Below are positions 50,401 through 53,220 of a stretch of DNA of 64,000 nucleotides, piece by piece (within the stretch, counting starts at the first letter, position 1; each line of letters starts with the position of its first letter). Source of the DNA: Timema cristinae (Eukaryota; Arthropoda; Insecta; Phasmatodea; Timematidae); the NCBI GenBank assembly GCA_039000515.1, contig JBCFYV010011164.1, forward strand, positions 41,709,352 through 41,773,351. Direction: 5' to 3'. A program made the position numbers and the translations under genes. The notes under the pieces were generated by a model that ran no database searches, was not told the origin of the DNA, and was given only the letters and a program-made list of their open reading frames with translations.

Positions 50401-52273
50401 ATGAGACAACATCATTGTGAGAGTATTAATGGATCAATTTAAGATGTATTGTTAGTAAATGTTTATATTAACTATCAAGTTGTTGTTGTTTTCAACCCCC
50501 CCCCCCCCCTTCCACCCTCTTGCATATCACTACTTTTGTTGCATTTCAAACTGTTGATTAAGTTTTTTTCTTATATAAAATGGCTAGAACTGGAGTTATC
50601 TTGATTTTCTAGAATGCATTGTTTCATTTAGTCACTTACAGTAGTTAACAATCATTTAGTCTTTGTTTTTAAAAAGTTTTACAATATTTCCTTATTGACT
50701 TTCTTTTGTAGAGTTTTGATACACATTAATTTATCAAGATTTGTGTTTGTGAATAAATATGATATAATATTGTACATTTTATTTGTGCTTCATTTCCTTA
50801 CATAGGTATCATATTATTTTTTGCACCGCGTTTTACTACCTGTTAAGGTTATACGTATATGTACTATTACACTAATGAGTTAGGGATGGAGAAGATTGAA
50901 TTTAGAAAAAATGCACCTGTGATGTGCAGCACAGGAGGGATGGAATTTCCTGCGGATACTAAGTTCGAAATAGTGGAAGAACGAAGGAAAATTGCTGGAC
51001 CAATTCTTTACAAACTTGAGTGTGTAAATGCTACGTATACATTGAAATGTATGTGTCATTATGTTACTATAGTAGAACTGATGGAAAAGGCTGGCTCATA
51101 AATATATAAAAATAAGAGAGGCAATGAGTAGAATGAATCGAATGATTGTGAACAGTTAGTTAGTTAACCCTAAGAAGCATCGTAAGTTAATATGCTAATT
51201 TATTAATAAAAATTAATGATAGTTACGGCTTAGCAGGGAAAAGTTTGAACATAACAACTTCATAACATATACACGTTAAGGGAAAACAGGATACAATATT
51301 GTAATTGATGATAATGGAAAAGTTTAAAATACAGGCACTACTTTCACAATTAAAAAATACTTCAGAACACATATGCAGTGAGAGGAAAACCTAACGTCTT
51401 TGACAAGACAGGAGTAATACAAGAACACCTTCTCAGTCGTCAACATGACTGATTGGCTAGTGAGGAAAAGGAGAACCGGGAGTGGGGCTCCCTCTTAACT
51501 ATTCCGTATTTTTCTGGTAACACTATTTACTGATGTTGCATATATCATCATCATCATCATCATCATCATCATTCTTTCAGCCTATGGCCTGGTCTGTTTG
51601 GAGTATAGACCTCTACATTGTCTTCTTTCTCCCTCCCCACCAGCTCTCCTCCACAATGACCCAGTCTTCCCCTCTCTCCTCCATACTTATCTCACCACCT
51701 CCCCTCCCCCTTCCTCTTTCAATATCCAGAAACTTTTGGTATCTTTCCCTCCATTCTCCCCACAGGACCGTACCACCTTAAATAATGCCTTCTCTATCCT
51801 GTCCTGCACTGGCTCCTCCTTAACTATTCCTCTTTCACCCTTTCATTTTTCATCCTATTCGTCATTGTCACTGCTATAGTACTTATCCAAATTTCACTTC
51901 ACAAGCTTGAATTATACTTCCATCCTGCTTTATCATCACTCACCACTGCATATGTCAATTATATTTACTTATATTATAATTTGCGCATTAATTCACCTCA
52001 TCTTACCCATGTAGATAAATGTTAGTTTGTATTAAATTTATCGAAATTTCAAACTATCCGTGTTCAATTAACCCAATTCTACTGCACTAAATTTGAATTT
52101 CCTGAATATCAAAATATTTGACTGTCCTTTCCTTGGTTATAGGTTTACCGGGCTTGCGGGGCGCTCCAGGGCCACAAGGTGCTCCAGGTTTCTGTGAATA
52201 CTGCAACTACCCAGGAAACAATTATCTGCAAGCTGTTGCGGCCAGACCTGGTGGGACCACTAAGGGACCCTGA
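887..52273 (+). CDS. Type IX-like (FACIT) collagen alpha chain, 3' part, 15 exons
   Basis: The gene encodes an extracellular-matrix collagen chain; the N-terminal part, including any signal peptide, lies upstream of the window. Seen: 15 exons at 887-1045, 1843-2004, 5447-5620, 13234-13384, 25560-25823, 26042-26095, 28770-28886, 33340-33537, 34563-34707, 37278-37332, 40079-40180, 41362-41463, 48266-48433, 50284-50352 and 52143-52273. All carry Gly-X-Y or flanking non-helical sequence with GT/AG borders and compatible phases. A Cys-containing helical segment ([12 protein letters not shown]) splits two triple-helical blocks, and the chain ends in a tail with [10 protein letters not shown]. Known: vertebrate type IX alpha-1 has the same order, with NC2 separating COL2 from COL1 and a short Cys-bearing NC1. 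Inferred: a type IX-like FACIT orthologue. Exons 3, 4 and 9 carry single-base losses that break the frame but not the repeat pattern. Exons 11a and 11b look mutually exclusive. A different FACIT class is the main alternative. Confidence 0.78.
1046..1842. other. Intron 1 with LINE and SINE debris
   Basis: The intron runs from gtgaga to tttcag. It holds a minus-strand LINE reverse-transcriptase fragment and a worn SINE tail near 1690-1755, where gcctgaatggttagtaagac recalls the hairpin tail of the SINEs listed below. The rest is AT-rich with nothing assignable. Confidence 0.6.
1190..1520 (-). mobile_element. LINE reverse-transcriptase fragment (decayed)
   Basis: On the minus strand, broken frames give [13 protein letters not shown], which resembles the RT motif around the first catalytic Asp (F-x-D-x-x-K-A-F-D-S-V). 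Further on come GVKQGS and [14 protein letters not shown], which resemble the G-x-x-Q-G-S...SPLLF motif. The reading frame is shifted between the motifs and the YADD block is not recognisable, so this is a dead internal fragment. The assignment rests on motif order only. Confidence 0.5.
1843..2004 (+). CDS. Collagen exon 2 of window
   Basis: The exon is 162 bp (54 codons), phase 0 at both ends, with acceptor ttctttcag and donor gtgagt. It is uninterrupted Gly-X-Y from [13 protein letters not shown] to GARGPLGPV, rich in charged G-D/E/K triplets. The length is three times the 54-bp unit common in collagen genes. Confidence 0.88.
2461..3330 (+). mobile_element. LINE RNase H/C-terminal fragment (I/R1/Jockey-like)
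   Basis: Positions 2461-2601 read [17 protein letters not shown] and then [13 protein letters not shown]. This is the pattern of LINE-encoded RNase H (Y-T-D-G-S-K, and a P-x-x-S-x-x-T-A/V-E block). Further down, broken frames near 3080-3150 give a PPVCEL...LSVYHIL-like stretch resembling the Cys/His C-terminal region of such LINE ORF2 proteins. Stops and frame changes between the two blocks show it is dead. The limits are approximate. Confidence 0.55.
3534..3829 (+). mobile_element. tRNA-derived SINE, family A, full copy (A1)
   Basis: The head begins ggtgacctggcggtctaggg, an A-box-like promoter, followed by a B-box-like ggttcaatcc, as in tRNA-derived SINEs. The tail ends ...taacccgaatgggtagtaag and then an AAT-rich run. 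A 12-bp direct repeat tttaatattgtt flanks the copy (3522-3533 and 3830-3841), as expected of target-primed insertion. A copy-specific insertion after gacaagacg breaks the alignment with the other copies. Confidence 0.85.
5100..5335 (+). repeat. Dispersed repeat with a 25-bp inverted repeat
   Basis: The segment aligns in reverse complement with 24640-24840: shared blocks include tttaatactgcttatt and ccagaccagtaatttaacac. Its left end is an inverted repeat, 5106-5130 against 5144-5168, with one mismatch and a 13-bp spacer. The class is unknown. The repeat ends about 110 bp before collagen exon 3. Confidence 0.6.
5447..5620 (+). CDS. Collagen exon 3 of window (frame broken)
   Basis: The acceptor is ttttag and the donor gtagtc. 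It starts in phase 0 as [10 protein letters not shown], has a non-helical interruption ([11 protein letters not shown]), then Gly-X-Y to about 5560. From 5561 the collagen repeat continues only in another frame ([19 protein letters not shown]), so one base is missing near ggactgaggg. With that base counted, the exon ends in phase 1, exactly matching the start of exon 4. That argues the break is an error or recent loss in an otherwise intact exon. Confidence 0.8.
5805..6066 (+). mobile_element. tRNA-derived SINE, family B, full copy (B1)
   Basis: The head contains ggtgtagttggctaacgcg (A-box-like) and gaggttcaaatctcgg (B-box-like). The tail includes taacccgaacgggtagtaag followed by an AT-rich end. 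A 14-bp direct repeat tttaaataataatt flanks it at 5791-5804 and 6067-6080. The head is unlike family A while the last ~30 bases are the same. Confidence 0.85.
6794..7257. mobile_element. hAT-type MITE, 464 bp
   Basis: The left end taggggtgggcgagta is matched by the inverted right end (tagaggtgtgcgagta). An 8-bp target duplication flanks it: gcccatat at 6786-6793 and gtccatat at 7258-7265. Terminal repeats of this style with an 8-bp duplication are characteristic of hAT elements. There is no transposase, so it is non-autonomous. Confidence 0.8.
7610..8460 (-). pseudogene. pogo/Tigger-like transposase relic
   Basis: Reading the minus strand across several frames recovers the order of a pogo/Tigger (DDE, CENP-B-like) transposase. 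First comes an N-terminal HTH-like part ([20 protein letters not shown]...STLNTII), then [17 protein letters not shown] and MAKSLKIA, then the DDE-domain block [14 protein letters not shown], and finally [31 protein letters not shown] and [10 protein letters not shown]. The usual A-D-E-T-G has become T-N-E-T-G, so the first catalytic Asp is lost. Stops and shifts occur throughout. Limits are approximate and I did not find terminal repeats. Confidence 0.75.
9957..10085. repeat. Inverted repeat, 34-bp arms
   Basis: The left arm 9957-9990 begins atctggcaacagtgg. It pairs with the right arm 10052-10085, which ends ccactgttgccagat, over 34 bp with two mismatches across a 61-bp spacer. It lies 240 bp beyond the 3' end of the minus-strand pseudogene that follows, so it may be a terminal structure of the same transposon or an independent foldback. 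Confidence 0.7.
10325..11982 (-). pseudogene. Decayed copy of an orphan arthropod protein family
   Basis: The minus-strand ATG at 11982 opens [20 protein letters not shown]. Broken frames then give [107 protein letters not shown] and [21 protein letters not shown] recognise this block order from uncharacterised proteins that recur in many copies in arthropod genomes; the function is not known to me. CX2C pairs (CYIC, CYFC, CFIC) suggest metal binding. There are at least four frame changes, plus in-frame stops after DLGL and ADYC, so the copy is dead. The multicopy behaviour suggests a transposon-borne gene. Confidence 0.7.
12785..13095 (+). mobile_element. tRNA-derived SINE, family C
   Basis: The head contains tggtctagtggtcagagt (A-box-like) and, about 35 bases on, gggtttgattccca (B-box-like), followed by ~230 bp of unrelated body. 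There is no tRNA acceptor stem, so this is not a functional tRNA gene. The body differs from families A and B and I see no CCCGAACGGG hairpin. The ends are approximate. Confidence 0.55.
13234..13384 (+). CDS. Collagen exon 4 of window (frame broken)
   Basis: The acceptor is ggccacag and the donor gtaagt. Entering in phase 1 it reads [18 protein letters not shown], and PPGIK follows. At 13313-13314 (aaggagaaag) one base is missing. Beyond it the repeat continues one frame over as [17 protein letters not shown] and ends GLVGLP in phase 0, which fits exon 5. The arithmetic of both junctions requires exactly one lost base. Confidence 0.8.
14192..14469 (+). repeat. 5' LTR of Gypsy element
   Basis: The LTR has TG...CA termini and is 278 bp. 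A polyadenylation signal aataaa lies at 14432-14437. GC-rich sequence occupies the first half. No TATA box is obvious. Confidence 0.92.
14412..14789 (+). CDS. Leader ORF of Gypsy element, 125 codons, uncertain
   Basis: The ORF opens inside the 5' LTR ([12 protein letters not shown]), reads through the primer-site region and stops at 14789. It contains a 19-residue internal duplication: [12 protein letters not shown] and [12 protein letters not shown], with starts 57 bp apart at DNA level. I recognise no domain. The true gag starts later at 15309, so this may be a chance frame in the untranslated leader. The repeat itself is real at the DNA level (14651 onward and 14708 onward). Confidence 0.3.
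   Translation: MSMSKEEINCDLKNQHVCFMVADFYYAPRPQKNKSVFNDYQQSSRRIRQFPKVRPTTQHIQGPAGQFNSVNKMAKQLPKLERINFNFNHNRDVKQHPVLERVNFNFNHNVEQMTTKIRGSTSTIN
14470..14487 (+). promoter_or_regulatory. Candidate tRNA primer-binding site
   Basis: tggtagcagattttta starts at the first base after the 5' LTR. It begins TGG, the complement of the tRNA CCA end. I cannot assign the tRNA species without a tRNA set from the host. Confidence 0.55.
15309..16500 (+). CDS. Gypsy Gag, broken by frame changes
   Basis: Gag is the structural protein that packages element RNA into virus-like particles in the cytoplasm. The ATG at 15309 opens [19 protein letters not shown], a charged N-terminus like other Gypsy Gags; a later ATG at 15365 heads the longest open stretch but lies inside the protein. 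A coiled-coil-like segment follows near 15570-15720, then a capsid-like part with [10 protein letters not shown], near 16066-16110. Frame changes at G5 15361-15365, A5 16014-16018 and A5 16459-16463 each act as one missing base. The last lies close to the Gag/Pol transition, where a natural -1 frameshift is also possible. A glutamine-rich end leads into the zinc knuckle. Confidence 0.75.
16500..17888 (+). CDS. Gypsy nucleocapsid knuckle, protease and reverse transcriptase
   Basis: In frame from about 16464, the segment has a CX2CX4HX4C zinc knuckle ([14 protein letters not shown], 16581-16622). Next is an aspartic protease with LIDTGS (DTG at 16812-16820), then reverse transcriptase: a [20 protein letters not shown] block, [22 protein letters not shown], and the catalytic YLDD at 17745-17756. 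YLDD in place of YVDD/YIDD is normal for Ty3/Gypsy. A stop at 17886-17888 follows a T4 run (17883-17886) where one missing T explains the break, since RT-connection sequence resumes immediately in the next frame. Confidence 0.85.
   Translation, partial: LNQTERRGREYAPRESPRATITNRQRKCFICRSPEHLMGQCPNRRGDEREVRNKQIQPFQGNQSRASMCVPRWLGLESRKIRGRTPNLSGVRTKVGQKDTLSLIDTGSVHNLISQKLVSELESSSSIKQREICDMRCETADGGIMYINNKVKLAIKIARFSWPTWFWVAPNLSVEVILGREFLNKSKMRIFPCENKIDFPYDRFGTSINLEDLTQSNSCLFISQSEEKRQEVLQIPNEYKDVVTEELGCTNVLTCDIKLLDHVPVRSRPYYFAPPKLEVLKRHVEELRRKGIIRESRSPYASPAFLVSKPNNKHRLVVDYRKLNKKVVFEATPLHTVEMAFQYLGKARVYSLLDLNQAYYQVPLNEESKECTAFITQTGLYEYNYLPFGISVGSQTLTRLLNNIFADVQLKFVYNYLDDLVIYSENLTEHAGHLREVFARLRKANLTINPHKLQIAVSQIEF
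17889..18540 (+). CDS. Gypsy RT connection and RNase H, two frame changes
   Basis: The frame beginning near 17887 gives [15 protein letters not shown] and [16 protein letters not shown], the connection region that follows RT. RNase H then appears as [14 protein letters not shown] (first catalytic Asp in TDAS), [29 protein letters not shown] and NSVADALSR. Breaks at A5 18168-18172 and G3 18238-18240 each behave as one missing base. Every catalytic block is present across the three frames. Confidence 0.8.
18541..19859 (+). CDS. Gypsy integrase
   Basis: The integrase inserts the cDNA into the host chromosome and shares one frame with the end of RNase H (open from 18249 to the stop at 19857). 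The zinc-binding HHCC part is seen as [12 protein letters not shown]...SCENCLRAK. The DDE core residues are in [17 protein letters not shown] and [11 protein letters not shown], with the final Glu 36 residues or so after the second Asp as expected. The C-terminal domain is basic and ends [17 protein letters not shown] see no chromodomain. This open frame is unbroken. Confidence 0.9.
19860..21268 (+). other. Gypsy 3' non-coding region
   Basis: 1.4 kb between the integrase stop and the purine tract holds no convincing ORF and no membrane-type envelope protein. It is AT-rich with one more GC-rich patch near 20880-21000. Confidence 0.65.
21269..21286 (+). promoter_or_regulatory. Polypurine tract
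   Basis: Eighteen consecutive purines (ggagagggagagggggag) end two bases before the 3' LTR, the expected place and composition for the plus-strand DNA primer. Confidence 0.85.
21289..21566 (+). repeat. 3' LTR of Gypsy element
   Basis: The LTR is 278 bp with no difference from the 5' LTR that I can see. It is followed directly by the actc target duplication. Confidence 0.92.
21996..22286 (-). mobile_element. tRNA-derived SINE, family A (A2)
   Basis: The copy is reversed. It starts on + with an ATT run, then agcaccgcgtcttactaccc and the hairpin cccgttcggg, and ends with the tRNA-like head at ...ccgccaggtcacc. Flanks cttacaactttt (left) and cttacacctttg (right) form a likely target duplication with two mismatches. 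Confidence 0.85.
22668..23093 (+). mobile_element. LINE 3' end, C-terminal ORF2 plus GAT tail
   Basis: Translated blocks include [53 protein letters not shown] and [10 protein letters not shown]. This is the C-terminal signature seen in many invertebrate LINE ORF2 proteins (R-W-x-G-H-V-x-R-M). The copy ends in ccagccataggctggaaac and (GAT)n. One in-frame stop after GMKF marks it as inactive. Related pieces occur at 23660, 24336, 30855, 34813 and 51545. Confidence 0.75.
23450..23612 (+). repeat. Dispersed repeat pair, copy 1
   Basis: The segment aligns with 26340-26478 in the same orientation. Shared words include acaagcaa.ttgtcac.agtttt and gtttccaa.cttacaaa-like ends. There are about 150 bp of similarity with no coding sense, and the class is unknown. 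Confidence 0.5.
23660..23770 (-). mobile_element. LINE 3'-end fragment
   Basis: On + it reads atcatcatcatcaattgttt then ccatcctgtggctggg, the reverse complement of the ...cccagccataggctgg...GATGATGAT end of the LINE at 22668-23093. It is a short, heavily truncated copy. Confidence 0.6.
24336..24530 (-). mobile_element. LINE ORF2 C-terminal fragment
   Basis: The reverse complement includes gagatggtatgggcagttaa and gaggatgg, matching the R-W-Y-G-x-x-x-R-M coding block of the 22668 LINE. It is short and without tail. Confidence 0.55.
24540..24840 (-). repeat. Dispersed repeat, second copy of the 5100-5335 family
   Basis: It is the reverse-complement match to 5100-5335, including agcagtattaaagctct and aagtgttaaattactggtct. 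Its right end (ctcaaatattcttaaggatt) matches one arm of the 5106-5168 inverted repeat. Confidence 0.55.
25014..25315. mobile_element. hAT-like non-autonomous remnant
   Basis: The left end cagtggctttcaaaggtgtg and the right part agggtgctgccctgg resemble the ends of hAT elements in style. I could not fix a target duplication, and the right limit is uncertain. Confidence 0.35.
25560..25823 (+). CDS. Collagen exon 5 of window
   Basis: The exon is 264 bp (88 codons), phase 0 at both ends, with acceptor acaccag and donor gtaagt. It runs [16 protein letters not shown] and onward, with a non-helical break [18 protein letters not shown] near codons 33-48, then unbroken Gly-X-Y to LQGEEGEV. There are no frame faults. 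Confidence 0.9.
26042..26095 (+). CDS. Collagen exon 6 of window
   Basis: This is a single 54-bp exon ([18 protein letters not shown]), phase 0 at both ends, with acceptor ttgcttgcag and donor gtgagt. It is separated from exon 5 by only 218 bp, the shortest intron here. Confidence 0.9.
26340..26478 (+). repeat. Dispersed repeat pair, copy 2
   Basis: It aligns with 23450-23612 in the same orientation. It lies just upstream of the 26558 hairpin. Confidence 0.5.
26558..26604. repeat. Perfect 21-bp inverted repeat, 5-base loop
   Basis: tgtatctacgtccacactgc (plus a final t) at 26558-26578 is exactly matched in reverse complement at 26584-26604 across the loop acaag. Such a perfect long stem is unusual against the diverged surroundings. 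Confidence 0.9.
26775..26833. repeat. GAT then ATT microsatellite
   Basis: About seven GAT units run directly into about a dozen ATT units. GAT runs end LINE copies here and ATT runs end SINE copies, so this may mark a worn retroelement tail. Confidence 0.85.
28770..28886 (+). CDS. Collagen exon 7 of window
   Basis: The exon is 117 bp (39 codons), phase 0 at both ends, with acceptor gtaagcag and donor gtactt. It is unbroken Gly-X-Y from [13 protein letters not shown] to GPRGLPGSM. Confidence 0.9.
29388..29611 (-). mobile_element. SINE family A, head-less copy (A3)
   Basis: An ATT-rich tail, agcaccgcgtcttactaccc and the hairpin are present, but the copy stops before the tRNA-like head. A 12-bp duplication ttccatactact flanks it (29376-29387 and 29612-29623). 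It is therefore a genuine 5'-truncated insertion, not a broken full copy. It sits inside an older repeat shared with 28120-28320. Confidence 0.8.
29720..29931 (+). mobile_element. SINE family B, 5'-truncated (B3)
   Basis: It begins within the head (gtgttgagctagactgccga), retains the B-box-like caaggtttgaatctcgg and the body, and ends in a worn hairpin (cctgaacgaatagtaag). Confidence 0.7.
30855..31205 (+). mobile_element. LINE ORF2 C-terminal fragment
   Basis: Reads gactgaagtttgtgaggagt and aaatggtatgggcacataac, matching the M-K-F and R-W-Y-G-H coding blocks of the 22668 copy. Frames are broken throughout. Confidence 0.6.
32181..32457 (+). mobile_element. tRNA-derived SINE, family A, full copy (A4)
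   Basis: The copy runs from ggtgacctggcggtctaggg to an AAT run. The hairpin cccgaacgggt is intact at 32417-32427. A perfect 14-bp duplication tatttaaatatttt flanks it (32165-32178 and 32458-32471). It is the best-preserved copy. Confidence 0.9.
33340..33537 (+). CDS. Collagen exon 8 of window
   Basis: The exon is 198 bp (66 codons), phase 0 at both ends, with acceptor tttttcag and donor gtgagg. A stable [17 protein letters not shown] stretch is followed by a non-helical break ([14 protein letters not shown]) and then Gly-X-Y to GPAGSPGL. There are no frame faults. Confidence 0.9.
33596..33681. repeat. 43-bp direct tandem duplication
   Basis: Two copies of a 43-bp unit containing agcaataacaatatcaccta lie back to back, starting 59 bp after exon 8. 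Differences are confined to the first dozen bases and the end. Confidence 0.8.
34563..34707 (+). CDS. Collagen exon 9 of window (frame broken twice)
   Basis: The acceptor is tgtttcag and the donor gtgagt. [13 protein letters not shown] is followed by a lost base in the G run 34600-34602. The next frame gives [16 protein letters not shown], then a second loss occurs in the G run 34645-34647. The third frame gives [19 protein letters not shown]. Observed length is 145; two more bases give 49 codons in phase 0, as both neighbours need. Confidence 0.8.
34813..35431 (+). mobile_element. LINE ORF2 C-terminal/3' end, interrupted
   Basis: gaatgaagtttgtgaggagc and gagaataccaaagagaatga match the 22668 and 30855 copies, and the copy ends cccaggctgtaaac...gatgatgat. 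Collinearity is interrupted at about 35081-35336 by unrelated sequence. Confidence 0.6.
35086..35336. mobile_element. Small element nested in LINE, putative MITE
   Basis: The ends ttttaatgccac and (inverted) ttttagtgccac form a 12-bp imperfect terminal repeat, exactly where the host LINE alignment breaks and resumes. The target duplication could not be fixed, so the superfamily is open. Confidence 0.4.
35980..36200. repeat. Dispersed AT-rich repeat
   Basis: It shares tttgtgcattggatt with 27540-27560 and tagccattgggc...ttcattgttaaacat with 8990-9030 and 6745-6760. The class is unknown. Confidence 0.45.
37278..37332 (+). CDS. Collagen exon 10: first half of NC2-like segment
   Basis: The exon is 55 bp, entering in phase 0 and leaving in phase 1, with acceptor atttcag and donor gtataa. 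It reads [18 protein letters not shown]. Hydrophobic residues V, I, V and L are spaced as in a short coiled coil around one Cys. Known: in type IX collagen the equivalent non-collagenous segment (I-K-Q-V-C...) carries an interchain-disulfide Cys and drives trimerisation. Here it precedes the duplicated exon pair. Confidence 0.85.
37333..40078. other. Intron 10
   Basis: It contains one foldback element (38982-39206). 37333-38960 and 39220-40078 show no coding or transposon-end signal. The intron ends at the acceptor ggcgcttag. Confidence 0.55.
38982..39206. mobile_element. Foldback/MITE-like element with 12-bp flanking repeats
   Basis: Arms at 39014-39059 (tggtttaaattaggagg...) and 39160-39205 are imperfect inverted repeats. 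A direct repeat aattgatgacat lies at 38970-38981 and 39207-39218. A related arm occurs at about 44288-44325. The superfamily is unclear. Confidence 0.55.
40079..40180 (+). CDS. Collagen alternative exon 11a
   Basis: The exon is 102 bp, phase 1 on both sides, with acceptor gcgcttag and a weak donor gttgga. It reads [11 protein letters not shown], then Gly-X-Y from [15 protein letters not shown] to GPT. It completes the NC2-like helical segment started in exon 10 and opens the last triple-helical block. It is homologous along its full length to exon 11b. Spliced straight to exon 12 the junction codon is Gly, preserving the repeat; spliced to 11b it would be Asp. Confidence 0.87.
40401..40642. 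mobile_element. Foldback element between exons 11a and 11b
   Basis: The left arm from 40401 (taaaaaggtggatgaaaggg, then caaagactacaca) pairs with the right arm ending at 40642 (tgtgtaggctttgcccttct, then atccattttttta), about 32 bp with four or five mismatches. The interior is unrelated. It is the only marked structure in the 1.2-kb intron separating the paired exons. Confidence 0.6.
41362..41463 (+). CDS. Collagen alternative exon 11b
   Basis: The exon is 102 bp, phase 1 on both sides, with acceptor gcacacag and donor gtaccc. It reads [11 protein letters not shown], then [15 protein letters not shown] to GIP. 19 of 34 residues match exon 11a, including D1, E5-L6-T7, L10, the GPPGPPG block and S-R at 20-21. 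Joined to exon 10 it gives VLRDRMEEL; joined to exon 12 it gives a Gly junction. The helical part is more charged than that of 11a. Confidence 0.87.
46136..47570. repeat. Diverged tandem repeat, unit about 0.48 kb
   Basis: Blocks in 46604-47080 recur in order at 47082-47560: tagttNcggagat, aaagtcattttNNtg, agccatttt, aatttaatcaaaa.g, ccaattttgagaaaat, and ggggtcatgaaacgt. A partial earlier copy starts near 46136. There is no coding sense. Confidence 0.65.
46271..46603. mobile_element. MITE nested in the tandem repeat, 333 bp
   Basis: Terminal inverted repeats about 35 bp long include atttaattttcatctatccc on the left and, inverted, atttaattgtcatccatccc on the right. The flanks are tagttgcgga (46261-46270) and tagttgtgga (46604-46613), a 10-bp duplication with one mismatch. 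The second unit of the surrounding repeat has an uninterrupted tagtttcggagat, showing the empty site. Long terminal repeats with a 9-10 bp duplication would suit a Mutator-like element; this is an inference. Confidence 0.75.
47752..48030 (+). repeat. Dispersed repeat, copy 1 of a pair
   Basis: It aligns with 52952-53220: gccactgga.caaagag-like core, atcaggagg..gt.tgaaa/gat, and cgcaacttcc.aaaagagt, followed by an A-rich end. It ends 235 bp before exon 12. Confidence 0.6.
48266..48433 (+). CDS. Collagen exon 12
   Basis: The exon is 168 bp, phase 1 on both sides, with acceptor gttttcag and donor gtaaga. It reads [19 protein letters not shown] and onward, with a single-residue irregularity [11 protein letters not shown], to RGHPG. 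The first two bases, gg, make Gly whichever 11-exon precedes it. Confidence 0.9.
48434..50283. other. Intron 12, nothing assigned
   Basis: AT-rich. A possible pogo-style terminus (cagtcgcccctttgatcaac, 49246 onward) has no partner that I can find. No coding signal. Confidence 0.5.
50284..50352 (+). CDS. Collagen exon 13
   Basis: The exon is 69 bp, phase 1 on both sides, with acceptor tgtatttag and donor gtactg. It reads [18 protein letters not shown], then ETGRPG, unbroken Gly-X-Y. Confidence 0.88.
50353..52142. other. Intron 13
   Basis: It contains a C13 run near 50498-50510, a worn minus-strand SINE tail at 50822-50905 (gcaccgcgttttactacctg), and a LINE 3' end. An 80-codon open frame starting in the SINE tail (50859) has no recognisable domain and I do not call it a gene. 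Confidence 0.55.
51544..51860 (-). mobile_element. LINE 3' end with GAT tail
   Basis: On + it begins with about nine ATC units, then cagcctatggcctggtctgt, the reverse complement of the ...ccataggctg...GATGAT end of the 22668 LINE. Upstream coding sense is faint ([12 protein letters not shown]). Confidence 0.6.
52143..52273 (+). CDS. Collagen exon 14, C-terminus
   Basis: It enters in phase 1 with acceptor ggttatag. The last triple-helical residues [16 protein letters not shown] are followed by a non-collagenous tail starting [14 protein letters not shown] and ending GGTTKGP, with stop tga at 52271-52273. Known: human type IX alpha-1 ends similarly, with GFCEPASC and a short tail; the paired Cys are thought to make interchain disulfides. 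This is the strongest single clue to the type IX assignment. Confidence 0.88.
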
Positions 52274-52372
52274 TTGATCGTCACTTCTACTGTTATGTAA
52301 ACAGCTTTGTTAAATGCAGCCATCTTCATAAACTATTGTTTGGCTAGTTCAACTTTCATCAGTACATTGAAA

Positions 52373-52378
52373 AATAAA
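52373..52378 (+). terminator. Candidate polyadenylation signal of collagen gene
   Basis: aataaa lies 100 bp after the stop codon. Further AATAAA-like words downstream (near 52423) leave the true 3' end open. Confidence 0.45.
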
Positions 52379-52644
52379 TTGGGTATTTATGACAGAAAGG
52401 TGAAGAATGCAAACCCAGAATATAATAAAATTGATGAAAAAGTATGTGTTTAATGAGCAAATAATGAGAATAAGGATAGGTTGGAAGAGTCTGTATCTTT
52501 GATATAAATCATGGCGTGTCTACAAGAACACTAACAGGCAAATAATATGATTATCTCCTGATTTGACTGATGATCAAAATATTCTCATAACTTGTGCAGT
52601 TGTCATGTGTTTTAAGCTTACCTGTGTGCTTGTTATGTTTTCTA

Positions 52645-52808
52645 CAGTAGCCCCATGGCTTCTTTGGTGCTGACTGTCAGAAGTGACAACTGCTAAACAT
52701 ATGTTTTTTGCAGATTATATGGTTCAGCGTAGGGATATATAATTTGGTCTGGTAACTTTTCAAAGCCGTCAGCTGTCAATCAGCACCAAAGAAGCCATGG
52801 GGCTACTG
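52645..52808. mobile_element. Tc1/mariner-type MITE, 164 bp
   Basis: It has nearly perfect ~37-bp terminal inverted repeats, starting cagtagccccatggcttc, flanked by TA on both sides (52643-52644 and 52809-52810). TA duplication is the Tc1/mariner hallmark. It lies 370 bp past the collagen stop, possibly within a long 3' UTR. Confidence 0.85.
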
Positions 52809-52951
52809 TAGCAATGTTGCAGGCTCCTCTATTCACTCCTTGCTATAGTATGAGATGTATTAATTCTATACCTATTGTATTATTGTTTTTTAACTGTAAC
52901 TTAATACATTTCATTTTGTCGCTTAATACAATATTCAGAACTAATTCCAAA

Positions 52952-53220
52952 TTAATGGCATGGTATATATGGAAGAAGGATAGAAATAAACACATTACCA
53001 TATTCTGGCCTTTACAATTAAAAGGGGAAAACAATTCATACTTTAACGTTGCTGCCACTGGACAAAGAGATTATGGCATCCTCTTGAAGAAAATTGATAG
53101 TTTAATCACTCATTGGCCTAGGTTTTATTCTATCAGAACTAATCAGGAGGGAGTATGAAACACGCGACGCAACTTCCTAAAAGAGTTATAAATAAAAACA
53201 CACAAAAGGTAGAAAAAGCA
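52952..53220 (+). repeat. Dispersed repeat, copy 2 of a pair
   Basis: It aligns with 47752-48030. The same orientation and similar A-rich end suggest retroposition. An open frame across it is not shared in frame with copy 1, so I do not call it coding. Confidence 0.6.

Noticed and set aside
50498..50510. C13 run considered as a functional element
   Set aside because: A simple homopolymer in an intron; its length is probably unreliable given the homopolymer errors seen elsewhere.
50859..51101. 80-codon open frame in intron 13
   Set aside because: It starts in a worn SINE tail, has no recognisable domain, and lies in an intron on the same strand as the collagen gene.
51544..51879. Proline/serine-rich open frames on the plus strand after the ATC run
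   Set aside because: They are the reverse strand of a LINE 3' end, and the C/T-rich composition creates open frames by chance.
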